Shown piece after piece: positions 15,544 through 21,993 of a stretch of 21,993 nt of DNA. The position numbers were made by a program, and so were the translations under genes. The stretch comes from Bacteroidota bacterium (lineage in GTDB: Bacteria > Bacteroidota > Bacteroidia > Bacteroidales > JAAUTT01), in contig JAEYWD010000053.1 in assembly GCA_023429135.1 (NCBI GenBank), positions 1 through 21,993 on the forward strand, given 5' to 3'. The stretch's first letter is position 1. The number at the start of each line of letters is the position of its first letter. The notes beneath the pieces are model-generated. The model saw nothing but the letters and a program-made list of their open reading frames with translations. It was not told the origin of the DNA and ran no database searches.

Positions 15544-16521
15544 ATGAAGAACTTTTTTTTAATAATGCTATTATCGTTAAACTTTTGCGATTTGAATGCT
15601 CAGGACCGGATTATCAAGAAAAATGGAGAAATTACCAATGTAAAAATACTTTCAATTGATTCCACTCAAATTAATTTAATCACTCAAATTTCAGGAAAAA
15701 TATTTACAACATATATTAACCTCACAGATGTGGCTTCATATACTTATCGAGGGAGAATATACAAACAAAATAATGATCGCAAATTTGATGTGGTAGAATT
15801 TAAATCACCTCATAAAAAGGAATACCTAGATGCAGACAGTATAGAAAAGAAATATAAATATTTTCTTTACACTTACTCTGGAGAAATAGTAAATGCTCCT
15901 GAGGTAGAATACAGAACCGGATTCTTACAACAGCCCTGCATAGTGGCAGACGGAAGAAAGTACAAACCTGAAACAATTAAGTTTTTCAAAAATGAAGAGG
16001 GTGTTTATGCAAATTCTAAAGAAGCCGAACGTAATACCAATTCCAATTTTGTAATAAGAGTTAAAAATGGAAAGGTGAACCTGTATGAAATAAAGACTAC
16101 CAATTATCACCCAGGTTCATATAATTCAAGCACCGCGATGTTCTCTCCAGGAATCAATACAACCAGTATTAAGAACTATTATAATTTTGGCTTTAATGAT
16201 CTTAAAAAAACTACTTATAAAAATCTTTCTGAAGATATTGGTGATAATCCTTTGTGTCAGCCCTATCTCATAAAATATAAAAACATTTCAAAAACTCAGG
16301 CTTATCTTACAGGATTTGGGGTTGGCATTACTATTATTGGCTTTGCAACACTTGTAAGCAAAACCAAAGATTGGGATGGGTCTGATAATACTCCTGAACC
16401 TAAAACTACCGGTAACATTATTACATTAGCTGTTGGCTCAGGAATGGTTGGCATCGCCTATTTTTTGACCTTTTCTAAACCCAAGCAACTAAGAAAAGCC
16501 GTTGATGCATACAATCAATAA
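15544..16521 (+). CDS. Exported protein of unknown function with two C-terminal hydrophobic segments
   Basis: I do not recognise the family. The 325-residue product has a signal peptide ending near LNA-Q (about 20). A short N-terminal module, DRIIKKNGEITNVKILSIDS then TYINLTDVASYTYRG, resembles the module at the start of the protein at 2888-3775. The middle (about 80-240) is Lys/Asn/Tyr-rich with no obvious motif. Two hydrophobic segments lie near the C-terminus: about 254-272 (AYLTGFGVGITIIGFATLV) and 289-309 (NIITLAVGSGMVGIAYFLTF), separated by a polar loop with DWDGSDNTPEP. It may be anchored in a membrane by this pair. Codon use is visibly more AT-rich than the PHP gene before it and the dehydrogenase after it, which may reflect a recent arrival. 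The 47-nt gap suggests co-transcription with the PHP gene. Confidence 0.68.
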   Translation: MKNFFLIMLLSLNFCDLNAQDRIIKKNGEITNVKILSIDSTQINLITQISGKIFTTYINLTDVASYTYRGRIYKQNNDRKFDVVEFKSPHKKEYLDADSIEKKYKYFLYTYSGEIVNAPEVEYRTGFLQQPCIVADGRKYKPETIKFFKNEEGVYANSKEAERNTNSNFVIRVKNGKVNLYEIKTTNYHPGSYNSSTAMFSPGINTTSIKNYYNFGFNDLKKTTYKNLSEDIGDNPLCQPYLIKYKNISKTQAYLTGFGVGITIIGFATLVSKTKDWDGSDNTPEPKTTGNIITLAVGSGMVGIAYFLTFSKPKQLRKAVDAYNQ

Positions 16522-16573
16522 TTGTAATTTTATGGACTGGGACAACACCCCAAGAATTGGCAAAAGTTTTTTT

Positions 16574-16622
16574 GATGCCAGTATAAATGATGAAAAATAC
16601 CTAAATATTAATGGCATCTTTT
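16574..16622 (+). terminator. Weak possible terminator in the 16522-16733 gap
   Basis: GATGCCA (16574-16580) pairs with TGGCATC (16612-16618) around a 31-nt loop, followed by four T. The stem is short and the loop long. The 212-nt gap otherwise holds a 30-codon frame (16532-16624) with no supporting features and an AT-rich leader before 16734. Confidence 0.28.
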
Positions 16623-16733
16623 AACTGACTCATTAAAAATCGAAAAACTTACTTCCCTGAAAAACAACTTCCTCAGGCTATTGTTATTTCCATGATATCA
16701 AATCATCTACTTTCTGAAATTTAAATTTTATTT

Positions 16734-17966
16734 ATGAAACCGTATTTCCATATCCTTATCAGTGGCATACTGATATTTTGGTCATGCTCAGGTGAAAAAA
16801 AACCGAATAGTTCCACAAATGCTGACCCTGACACATCATCGGTACCGGTTGAAACCAAGCCTGCCAACACCAATTACAAACCCGCATTCGAAGGTCAAAC
16901 CAGAATAAAAGGTGTAACAACGACGGCTAAGTACAAGGCAACAATAGTCACCTCGTCGTTGGAAAACCCATGGGGAATCACCAGTTTGCCCGATGGCCGC
17001 TTTTTGATTACCGAAAAAGCAGGACGGATGCGCATTATAACCCCCAATGGAACTGTAGGTGATCCCATTTCAGGCGTACCAAAGGTTAATGATGCGGGTC
17101 AGGGCGGACTGCTTGGTCTGTGCCTCGACCCGGACTTCACGACCAACCGGATGATCTATTGGTCTTTCTCCGAACCGGGAGCTCAGGGAAATGTCACCGC
17201 CATAGCCAAAGCGAGATTGTCGGATAACGAAAAAGCCCTTGAACAGGTTAAAGTCATCTATCGCGCCAATCCAGCGTATGCAGGAAATCTTCACTATGGA
17301 TCCAGGTTAGTTTTTGATAAATCGGGCCTCCTGTTTGCCACCACTGGCGAACGTTCCGACATGGTTACCCGACCACAGGCTCAATTGGTAACATCTGCAT
17401 TAGGGAAATTAGTCAGGATCACCAAAGACGGCGCACCGGCACCCGGGAATCCATTTGCAGGTCAAGGGAATGCTCGTCCTGAATTATATTCAATAGGTCA
17501 CAGGAATCCGCAAGGCCTGGCATTTCACCCGGAAACAGGGGACCTGTGGCTGAATGAGTTTGGTCCACGCGGGGGCGACGAGCTCAATCTTATAAAAGCA
17601 GGAGCCAATTATGGGTGGCCAACCATCACGTATGGTATCGAATACAGTGGCGAAACCATTGGTGAGGGTATCCAACAAAAAGAAGGACTGGAACAGCCGG
17701 TATATTACTGGGATCCCGTTGTGTCGCCCAGCGGAATGACCTTTTACAGCGGCGACAGAATTGCTGAATGGAAGAACAATCTGTTCATCGGCTGTCTTAG
17801 TGGAATGCATATCATCCGGCTGGTGATAAAAGATAACCGTGTAGTTGGTGAAGAAAGATTATTGGCAGACGAAAATCAGCGGTTCAGGGACATCACCCAG
17901 GGAAACGATGGAGCCTTATATGCGGTAACCGATCAGGGACGATTGTACAGGATAGATAAAGAATAG
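16734..17966 (+). CDS. PQQ-dependent aldose sugar dehydrogenase-like lipoprotein
   Basis: A six-bladed beta-propeller of the glucose/sorbosone dehydrogenase family, which in characterised members oxidises the C1 of aldoses with PQQ and calcium in the periplasm. The 410-residue product has a lipoprotein signal with lipobox FWSC (C18), then a Ser/Thr/Pro-rich linker, then the propeller from about residue 63. Family motifs: NPWGITSLPDGRFLITEKAG, QGGLLGLCLDPDF, NLHYGSRLVFDKSGLLFATT (H187 is at the catalytic His position), GHRNPQGLAFHPETGDLWLN, EFGPRGGDELNLIKAGANYG and YWDPVVSPSGMTFYSG. The length is normal for the periplasmic Asd/YliI type. A substrate cannot be named. Base composition is visibly more GC-rich than the gene before it. 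No pqq biosynthesis gene is in the window. Confidence 0.9.
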   Translation: MKPYFHILISGILIFWSCSGEKKPNSSTNADPDTSSVPVETKPANTNYKPAFEGQTRIKGVTTTAKYKATIVTSSLENPWGITSLPDGRFLITEKAGRMRIITPNGTVGDPISGVPKVNDAGQGGLLGLCLDPDFTTNRMIYWSFSEPGAQGNVTAIAKARLSDNEKALEQVKVIYRANPAYAGNLHYGSRLVFDKSGLLFATTGERSDMVTRPQAQLVTSALGKLVRITKDGAPAPGNPFAGQGNARPELYSIGHRNPQGLAFHPETGDLWLNEFGPRGGDELNLIKAGANYGWPTITYGIEYSGETIGEGIQQKEGLEQPVYYWDPVVSPSGMTFYSGDRIAEWKNNLFIGCLSGMHIIRLVIKDNRVVGEERLLADENQRFRDITQGNDGALYAVTDQGRLYRIDKE

Positions 17967-17983
17967 TTGATGTAATAACAACT

Positions 17984-18117
17984 AAACGAAGCTTTGTTTA
18001 ACCCAAAACGAAGCTTCATCTTCATTAAAACGAAGCTTCATCTTTGCCAAAACGAAGCTTCGTTTTATCCTAAAGGAAACTTCGTTTTTGAATAATGAAG
18101 TTTTGTTTTTAGGAAGT
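17984..18117. repeat. Array of about six 22-bp palindromic tandem repeats
   Basis: Units built on AAAACGAAGCTTCGTTTT, an 18-bp perfect palindrome in full form at 18049-18066. The CGAAGC core recurs at 17987, 18009, 18031 and 18053, exactly 22 nt apart. Two more diverged units start at about 18075 (GGAAACTTCG) and 18096 (TGAAGTTTTG), 21-22 nt on. The array sits between the convergent sugar dehydrogenase and acyl-CoA dehydrogenase genes. As DNA it offers evenly spaced dyads about two helical turns apart; as RNA each unit could form a small hairpin. Confidence 0.85.
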
Positions 18118-18127
18118 TCTTCATCCT

Positions 18128-18158
18128 AAAAAACAAAAAGCCGGATTACTCCGGCTTT
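18128..18158 (-). terminator. Intrinsic terminator of the etf/acyl-CoA dehydrogenase operon
   Basis: AAAGCCGGA (18137-18145) pairs with TCCGGCTTT (18150-18158), a perfect 9-bp stem with a 4-nt loop. On the minus strand the stem runs into TTTTTGTTTTTT (18139-18128). It lies 25 nt beyond the acyl-CoA dehydrogenase stop codon. Confidence 0.88.
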
Positions 18159-18182
18159 CATATATCTCAAATCTTCAGAAAA

Positions 18183-19889
18183 CTATTCAATCTTGAACTT
18201 ACCAATATCGTTTGGTGAAGAAAATTTGATGTACTGAGCGTGAGCAGCAACCTGGGCAGCGCCGTATTTCATGTATACTTCAAAAGTTTTCCAGTAATTA
18301 TGATCGCGGTTGCAGTCGAGCAGCAACAAGTAGCTCATAATGATATGACCAGCCATTTCAACCATTCTGCGTGCATGAAAATCGATGAATTCGTTATTGT
18401 TGAATCCGGTTACCTTAGTTACAGCTTCCTGGTATTGTTCGGTTAAACCAACCAATACACGGCGATAACCTTCCAGTTCAGGTTTCAAAGCCTCAGCTTC
18501 GTATTCTTTGATGCGGGCAAGATATCCGCCGGTGGTTACGCCACGGATGGCAGCAACTACCTGTAACTGTGTAGTTCCTTCGTAAATAGAAGTGATACGT
18601 GCATCGCGGTAGATACGTTCTACAGGATAATCTTTCATGAAACCTGATCCTCCGTGTACCTGAACTGCATCGTAAGCATTCTGGTTGGCAAATTCCGAGG
18701 TCATACCTTTGGAAATCGGAGTGAAAATATCAGCTAACTTCTGATATCTCTTCATCTCTTCCTTTTCTTCCTTGGTCAGATCGCGTTCTTCGGAAATATG
18801 CATCAGAGTTTTGTAGATATCCACAAAACGTGCTGTTTCATAAAGAATGGTGCGACTTGCATCCAGTTTGGCCTTCATGAGCGAAATCATCTCATAAACA
18901 GCAGGGAACTCGATGATGGCTTTTCCGAACTGTTTTCTTTCTTTAGCGTAAGACAAAGCTTCACGGTAAGCAGCTTCCGAAACACCCACACTCTGAGCGG
19001 TGATACCCAAACGGGCACCGTTCATAAGGGCCATTACGTATTTGATTAATCCAAGCTTACGCGATCCGCAAAGTTCAGCAGGAGCATTCTTGAATACGAG
19101 TTCGCAGGTTGGTGAACCTTTGATACCCATTTTATTTTCGATACGGCGAACAGTCACGCCACCATTTCTTTTGTCGTAAATAAACATCGATAAACCGCGA
19201 CCGTCAGCAGTTCCTTCTTCGGAACGGGCAAGAACAAGTGCTATATCGCCATCGCCGTTGGTGATGAAGCGTTTTACACCATTCAGCAACCAGATATTCT
19301 TTGATTCATCAAAGGTTGCTTTGAGCATTACAGCCTGAAGGTCAGAACCAGCATCGGGTTCTGTTAAATCCATTGCCATAGTTTCGCCGGCGCAAACACG
19401 GGTCAGAAATCTTTCTTTCTGTTCCTCGGTTGCAAATTCGTTGATGGTTTCGGCGCAGTCCTGCAATCCCCAGATGTTCACAAAACCTGCATCGGCACGC
19501 GATACAATGTCGGCAGCCATGATGTAAGGAACAATTGGGAAGTTCAAGCCATGAAAACGGCGTGGAAGCGACATCCCCATCAAGCCAGCCTGACGCAAAG
19601 CTTCGATGTTTACTTCGGTTCCCTGAGCATATTTAACACGACCGTCAACAAGTTCCGGACCATCGTGATCTACGCCTTCCGCATTGGGGGCAACTATTTC
19701 AGCGCTGATTTCGCCAACTATTTCGAGCACCTGATTGTAGCTGTCCATAGCATCTTCGAAATCAACCGGGGCATAGTCGAATTTATCTTTTTCCTCAAAA
19801 TTTCTTTCTTTCAGTTCCACAATCCTCTTCATCAAAGGATGGTTCAGATGAAATTTTATTTCTGGGTTATCTGTATAGAAATTTGCCAT
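18183..19889 (-). CDS. Acyl-CoA dehydrogenase, long form
   Basis: FAD enzyme that makes the alpha-beta double bond in acyl-CoA and passes electrons to an electron-transfer flavoprotein. The order of parts is normal: N-terminal helical domain (to about 165), middle beta domain with the FAD/substrate stretch MAMDLTEPDAGSD (171-183) and GVKRFITNGDGD (204-215), then the C-terminal helical domain with ERKQFGKAI (317-325) and VQVHGGSGFMKDYPVERIYR (409-428). The catalytic base is E437 in SIYEGTTQLQ. The protein has 568 residues against about 380 for typical family members. The excess is a charged insert near 362-385 and about 130 residues after the catalytic Glu, as in long forms with an extra C-terminal domain. 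It is third in a unit with etfB and etfA, its likely electron acceptor. Chain-length preference cannot be read. Confidence 0.92.
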   Translation of the reverse strand: MANFYTDNPEIKFHLNHPLMKRIVELKERNFEEKDKFDYAPVDFEDAMDSYNQVLEIVGEISAEIVAPNAEGVDHDGPELVDGRVKYAQGTEVNIEALRQAGLMGMSLPRRFHGLNFPIVPYIMAADIVSRADAGFVNIWGLQDCAETINEFATEEQKERFLTRVCAGETMAMDLTEPDAGSDLQAVMLKATFDESKNIWLLNGVKRFITNGDGDIALVLARSEEGTADGRGLSMFIYDKRNGGVTVRRIENKMGIKGSPTCELVFKNAPAELCGSRKLGLIKYVMALMNGARLGITAQSVGVSEAAYREALSYAKERKQFGKAIIEFPAVYEMISLMKAKLDASRTILYETARFVDIYKTLMHISEERDLTKEEKEEMKRYQKLADIFTPISKGMTSEFANQNAYDAVQVHGGSGFMKDYPVERIYRDARITSIYEGTTQLQVVAAIRGVTTGGYLARIKEYEAEALKPELEGYRRVLVGLTEQYQEAVTKVTGFNNNEFIDFHARRMVEMAGHIIMSYLLLLDCNRDHNYWKTFEVYMKYGAAQVAAHAQYIKFSSPNDIGKFKIE

Positions 19890-19905
19890 ATAAAAAAAAG
19901 TTGAG

Positions 19906-20034
19906 AAGCCCCTCCTGGCCTCCCCAAAGGGGAGGAAAAAGAAAATACAGTGGAACCTCAGTTTTTCATTTTTAACACATTAATTTTATTAGCTCCTCTT
20001 TTCTCCCCTCCTTTGGAGGGGTCGGGGGAGGCTT
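19906..20034. repeat. REPIN-like pair of inverted GC-rich repeats in the etfA-acd gap
   Basis: Two related sequences face each other. One begins at 19906 on the plus strand (AAGCCCCTCCTGGCCTCCCC); the other begins at 20034 on the minus strand (AAGCCTCCCCCGACCCCTCC). Each ends in its own perfect 7-bp hairpin with a 3-nt loop: 19919-19925/19929-19935 and 20005-20011/20015-20021. About 70 nt of AT-rich DNA separates them. The element fills nearly the whole 143-bp gap; its right end overlaps the etfA stop codon and its left end is 16 nt from the acd start. Repeats of this look are familiar from intergenic DNA of Bacteroidota. Two inverted REPs with a spacer is the REPIN layout of mobile palindromic elements. 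Confidence 0.82.
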
Positions 20035-21052
20035 ACTTCGAATTTTGTTTGTAGTACTTGATCATTTTTGGAACTACTTCTTCAACGCTGCCATTGATTA
20101 CATAATCGGCAATTTTGTTGATAGGAGCTGCCGGATCGTTGTTGATCGAAATGATCATGCTCGACTCCTGCATCCCGGCAATGTGCTGGATTTGTCCCGA
20201 AATACCACAAGCAATATATAATTTAGGACGAACGGTGATACCGGTTTGTCCAATCTGGCGGTCGTGATCCACATAACCTGCATCAACAGCGGCACGAGAA
20301 GCACCAACTTCACCACCGATAACCGCAGCCAGTTCGAATAATTTGTCGAAGTTTTCCTTCGAACCAACACCATAACCGCCGGCAACGATAATCGAGGAGT
20401 TTTTGATGTTCACCTTCGATTTTTCCATGTGACGTTCGATGATGTTCACCACGAAATCGGTATCCGAAACATAGCTGTTCACATCCAGGTTCACAGTTTC
20501 GCCTTTATAACCCATGTCGAAGATTTCCTTCTTCATCACGCCTTCGCGAACGGTAGCCATTTGTGGACGGCAGTCGGGGTTAATAATGGTTGCAATAATA
20601 TTACCGCCAAACGCAGGACGGATCTGGTATAAGAGGTTCTTGTATTCGGTGTTTGTTTTCTTTTCTTCGTGATCGCCAATTTCGAGACTTGTACAGTCGG
20701 CAGTTAAACCACTGTGCAGGGCTGAAGAAACGCGTGGACCTAAATCGCGGCCAATGGTTGTTGCTCCCATCAGTGCAATCTGAGGTTTCTGCTCCTTGAA
20801 AAGCTTTACTGTAATAGCTGTGTGAGGCAGTGTGGAATAGTGCTCCAAACGTGCATCGTCGGCTACATAAACTGTATCAACGCCAAAAGGGAAAAGCTGT
20901 TGTGGAAGATTTCCAACATTGCTGCCAATAACCAGCGCTTCGAGCTTACATTTAAGCTGCGTAGCAAGTCCACGGCCTTTGGTAAGAAGTTCAAAGCTCA
21001 CATCGGCAACCTTGCCTTCGTCAATTTCGCAATAAACTATTATATTGTTCAT
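20033..21052 (-). CDS. etfA: Electron-transfer flavoprotein alpha subunit
   Basis: Alpha subunit of the soluble FAD carrier that takes electrons from acyl-CoA dehydrogenase. The 339-residue length is usual. The N-terminal domain (1-200) is the nucleotide-binding-like fold (ALMGATTIGRDLGPRVSSAL, 93-112). The C-terminal FAD domain carries the family signature: GASRAAVDAGY (250-260), GQTG (268-271), LYIACGISGQIQHIAGM (278-294) and NNDPAAPI (304-311). It lies 27 nt downstream of etfB, and the acyl-CoA dehydrogenase follows after a 143-nt gap filled by the REPIN-like element. The start is ATG at 21052. Confidence 0.96.
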   Translation of the reverse strand: MNNIIVYCEIDEGKVADVSFELLTKGRGLATQLKCKLEALVIGSNVGNLPQQLFPFGVDTVYVADDARLEHYSTLPHTAITVKLFKEQKPQIALMGATTIGRDLGPRVSSALHSGLTADCTSLEIGDHEEKKTNTEYKNLLYQIRPAFGGNIIATIINPDCRPQMATVREGVMKKEIFDMGYKGETVNLDVNSYVSDTDFVVNIIERHMEKSKVNIKNSSIIVAGGYGVGSKENFDKLFELAAVIGGEVGASRAAVDAGYVDHDRQIGQTGITVRPKLYIACGISGQIQHIAGMQESSMIISINNDPAAPINKIADYVINGSVEEVVPKMIKYYKQNSK

Positions 21053-21079
21053 TATTCAAGATTTTCTTAGTGATGAATA

Positions 21080-21955
21080 TTATCCGATAGTGTGATTTGA
21101 AAGAAGCTCCTTCATGAGTTCTTCGATATCGCGGTCGTTATTGGTAAGCTGTTTGGCTTCCTTGGCCTGGAAAACGATGTTTTCGATTTTCTTAACCTTG
21201 GTAGGAGAACCATTTAAGCCCAACTGTTCGCGATCGCTTTCGATATCGTTCACACTCCACTCCTTAATGTTAAGGTAGGGACGTTCGTTGATCATGGTAA
21301 TATAATCTTCGCTCTTTTCCTGACGCTCGCTGATGGTAGTGGAATGTTTGTACTTCATCAGAAGTTTGGCATTACGCGGGCGGCATGCAGCAGCAGAACC
21401 ATTCACGGTGATAAGAATAGGAAGTTTACCTTCCACTACTTCAACACCACGCTCTAACCGACGTTTTACGCGGATAGCAGATTTATTAACGGATAAGATT
21501 TCTTCGGCATAGGTAATCTGAGCAATATTCAGCTTCTCAGCAACCTGTGGTCCTACCTGAGCGGTATCGCCATCAATAGCCTGACGTCCGCTGATAATCA
21601 GGTCGAAATCTTTTATTTTTTTGATAGCACAAGAAAGTGCATATGATGTTGCCAAAGTATCGGCACCGGCAAAAGCTCGGTCGGTTAACAAAACACCTTC
21701 ATCGGTTCCGCGGAATAAACCTTCGCGAAGAATTTCGGCAGCTCTCACTGGGCCCATGGTGAGCACTGTAATTGTGCTTCCGGGGATCTGATCTTTGATC
21801 CTCAATGCTTGTTCGAGTGCGTTTAAATCTTCGGGGTTAAAAATTGCAGGTAAAGCAGCACGGTTAACAGTACCATCGGCTTTCATAGCATCTTTTCCAA
21901 CATTCCTGGTGTCAGGTACTTGTTTGGCTAAAACTATAATTTTCAGTCCATTCAT
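21080..21955 (-). CDS. etfB: Electron-transfer flavoprotein beta subunit
   Basis: Beta subunit of ETF, 291 residues from the ATG at 21955 (MNGLKIIVLAKQVPD). A frame open to 21985 is rejected because it starts inside the -7 promoter element and adds residues before the conserved KQVPDT start. Visible motifs: NPEDLNALEQALRIKD (40-55), SGRQAIDGDTAQVGPQVAEK (122-141), and the beta signature region VKRRLERGVEVVEGKLP (163-179). Known biology: the DGDTAQVGP type of loop is usual in bacterial ETFs that bind a second FAD and can bifurcate electrons, whereas AMP-binding human-type ETFs differ there; its use here is inference. It is the first gene of the etfB-etfA-acd unit. Confidence 0.95.
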   Translation of the reverse strand: MNGLKIIVLAKQVPDTRNVGKDAMKADGTVNRAALPAIFNPEDLNALEQALRIKDQIPGSTITVLTMGPVRAAEILREGLFRGTDEGVLLTDRAFAGADTLATSYALSCAIKKIKDFDLIISGRQAIDGDTAQVGPQVAEKLNIAQITYAEEILSVNKSAIRVKRRLERGVEVVEGKLPILITVNGSAAACRPRNAKLLMKYKHSTTISERQEKSEDYITMINERPYLNIKEWSVNDIESDREQLGLNGSPTKVKKIENIVFQAKEAKQLTNNDRDIEELMKELLSNHTIG

Positions 21956-21982
21956 CGTAGAAGTGGTTAATTTTAAGATTGG

Positions 21983-21990
21983 CAAATATA
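21983..21990 (-). promoter_or_regulatory. -7 element of the etfB-etfA-acd operon
   Basis: TATATTTG on the minus strand is a full match to the Bacteroidota -7 consensus TAnnTTTG, 27 nt before the etfB ATG at 21955. The -33 element would lie just beyond the window's right edge, so it cannot be checked here. Confidence 0.58.
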
Positions 21991-21993
21991 TAA

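Noticed and set aside
16532..16624. A 30-codon plus-strand frame (MDWDNTPRIGKSFFDASIND...) just after the 15544-16521 gene.
   Set aside because: Short, no leader signal, no recognisable motif. A DWD..NTP string echoes the end of the preceding gene, but the DNA does not align well enough to claim a duplication.
17984..18117. CRISPR-like array.
   Set aside because: Units are contiguous 22-bp palindromes without unique spacers, and no cas genes are present.
21956..21985. N-terminal extension of EtfB from 21985.
   Set aside because: It would start within the TATATTTG promoter box and adds ten residues before the conserved family start.

Overview
The window looks like a chromosomal segment of a low-GC anaerobic or facultative member of Bacteroidota. 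The evidence is two ECF sigma/FecR anti-sigma pairs, a STN-type TonB-dependent receptor, several lipoproteins with short Cys lipoboxes, DUF2490, DUF4353 and DUF4974 families, TAnnTTTG-type -7 elements, and leaders without strong Shine-Dalgarno sequences. The genus cannot be read from the sequence. No rRNA, tRNA, CRISPR array, prophage or transposase is visible.

Layout. (1) Positions 1-2035, minus strand: ECF sigma, FecR, then the first codons of what looks like a SusC/RagA receptor running off the left edge. The FecR-to-receptor gap holds, on the opposite strand, a promoter-like box, a hairpin and an intrinsic terminator, which together look like a short antisense RNA. (2) 2123-2887, plus: a SAM methyltransferase, convergent and stop-to-stop with the next gene. 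(3) 2888-8572, minus: envelope genes (outer-membrane-like protein, DUF2135-like lipoprotein, DUF4353 beta-helix lipoprotein, DUF2490 barrel, Cys-paired lipoprotein), divided into transcription units by clear terminators. (4) 8766-12791, minus: a second ECF sigma, FecR and STN/TonB receptor operon. A 26-bp bipartite element is shared, with identical spacing, by the leader of this sigma gene and the leader of the Cys-paired lipoprotein gene just downstream of the operon. (5) 12948-14162, minus: a response regulator with a PP2C/SpoIIE phosphatase output. (6) 14393-17966, plus: a secreted PHP-domain phosphoesterase, an AT-rich unknown exported protein and a PQQ-type sugar dehydrogenase lipoprotein. 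(7) 17984-18158: an array of 22-bp palindromic repeats plus a terminator. (8) 18183-21955, minus: etfB, etfA and a long acyl-CoA dehydrogenase. A REPIN-like inverted repeat pair fills the etfA-acd gap.

How it may work together. The second sigma/FecR/receptor set has the architecture of cell-surface signalling: ligand at the receptor, STN domain to FecR, FecR to sigma. The shared leader element suggests the sigma controls its own operon and the neighbouring lipoprotein; this is inference. The DUF4353, DUF2490 and DUF2135 neighbours suggest a surface or polymer-binding role but have their own transcription boundaries. The Etf/acyl-CoA dehydrogenase trio is a separate metabolic unit.
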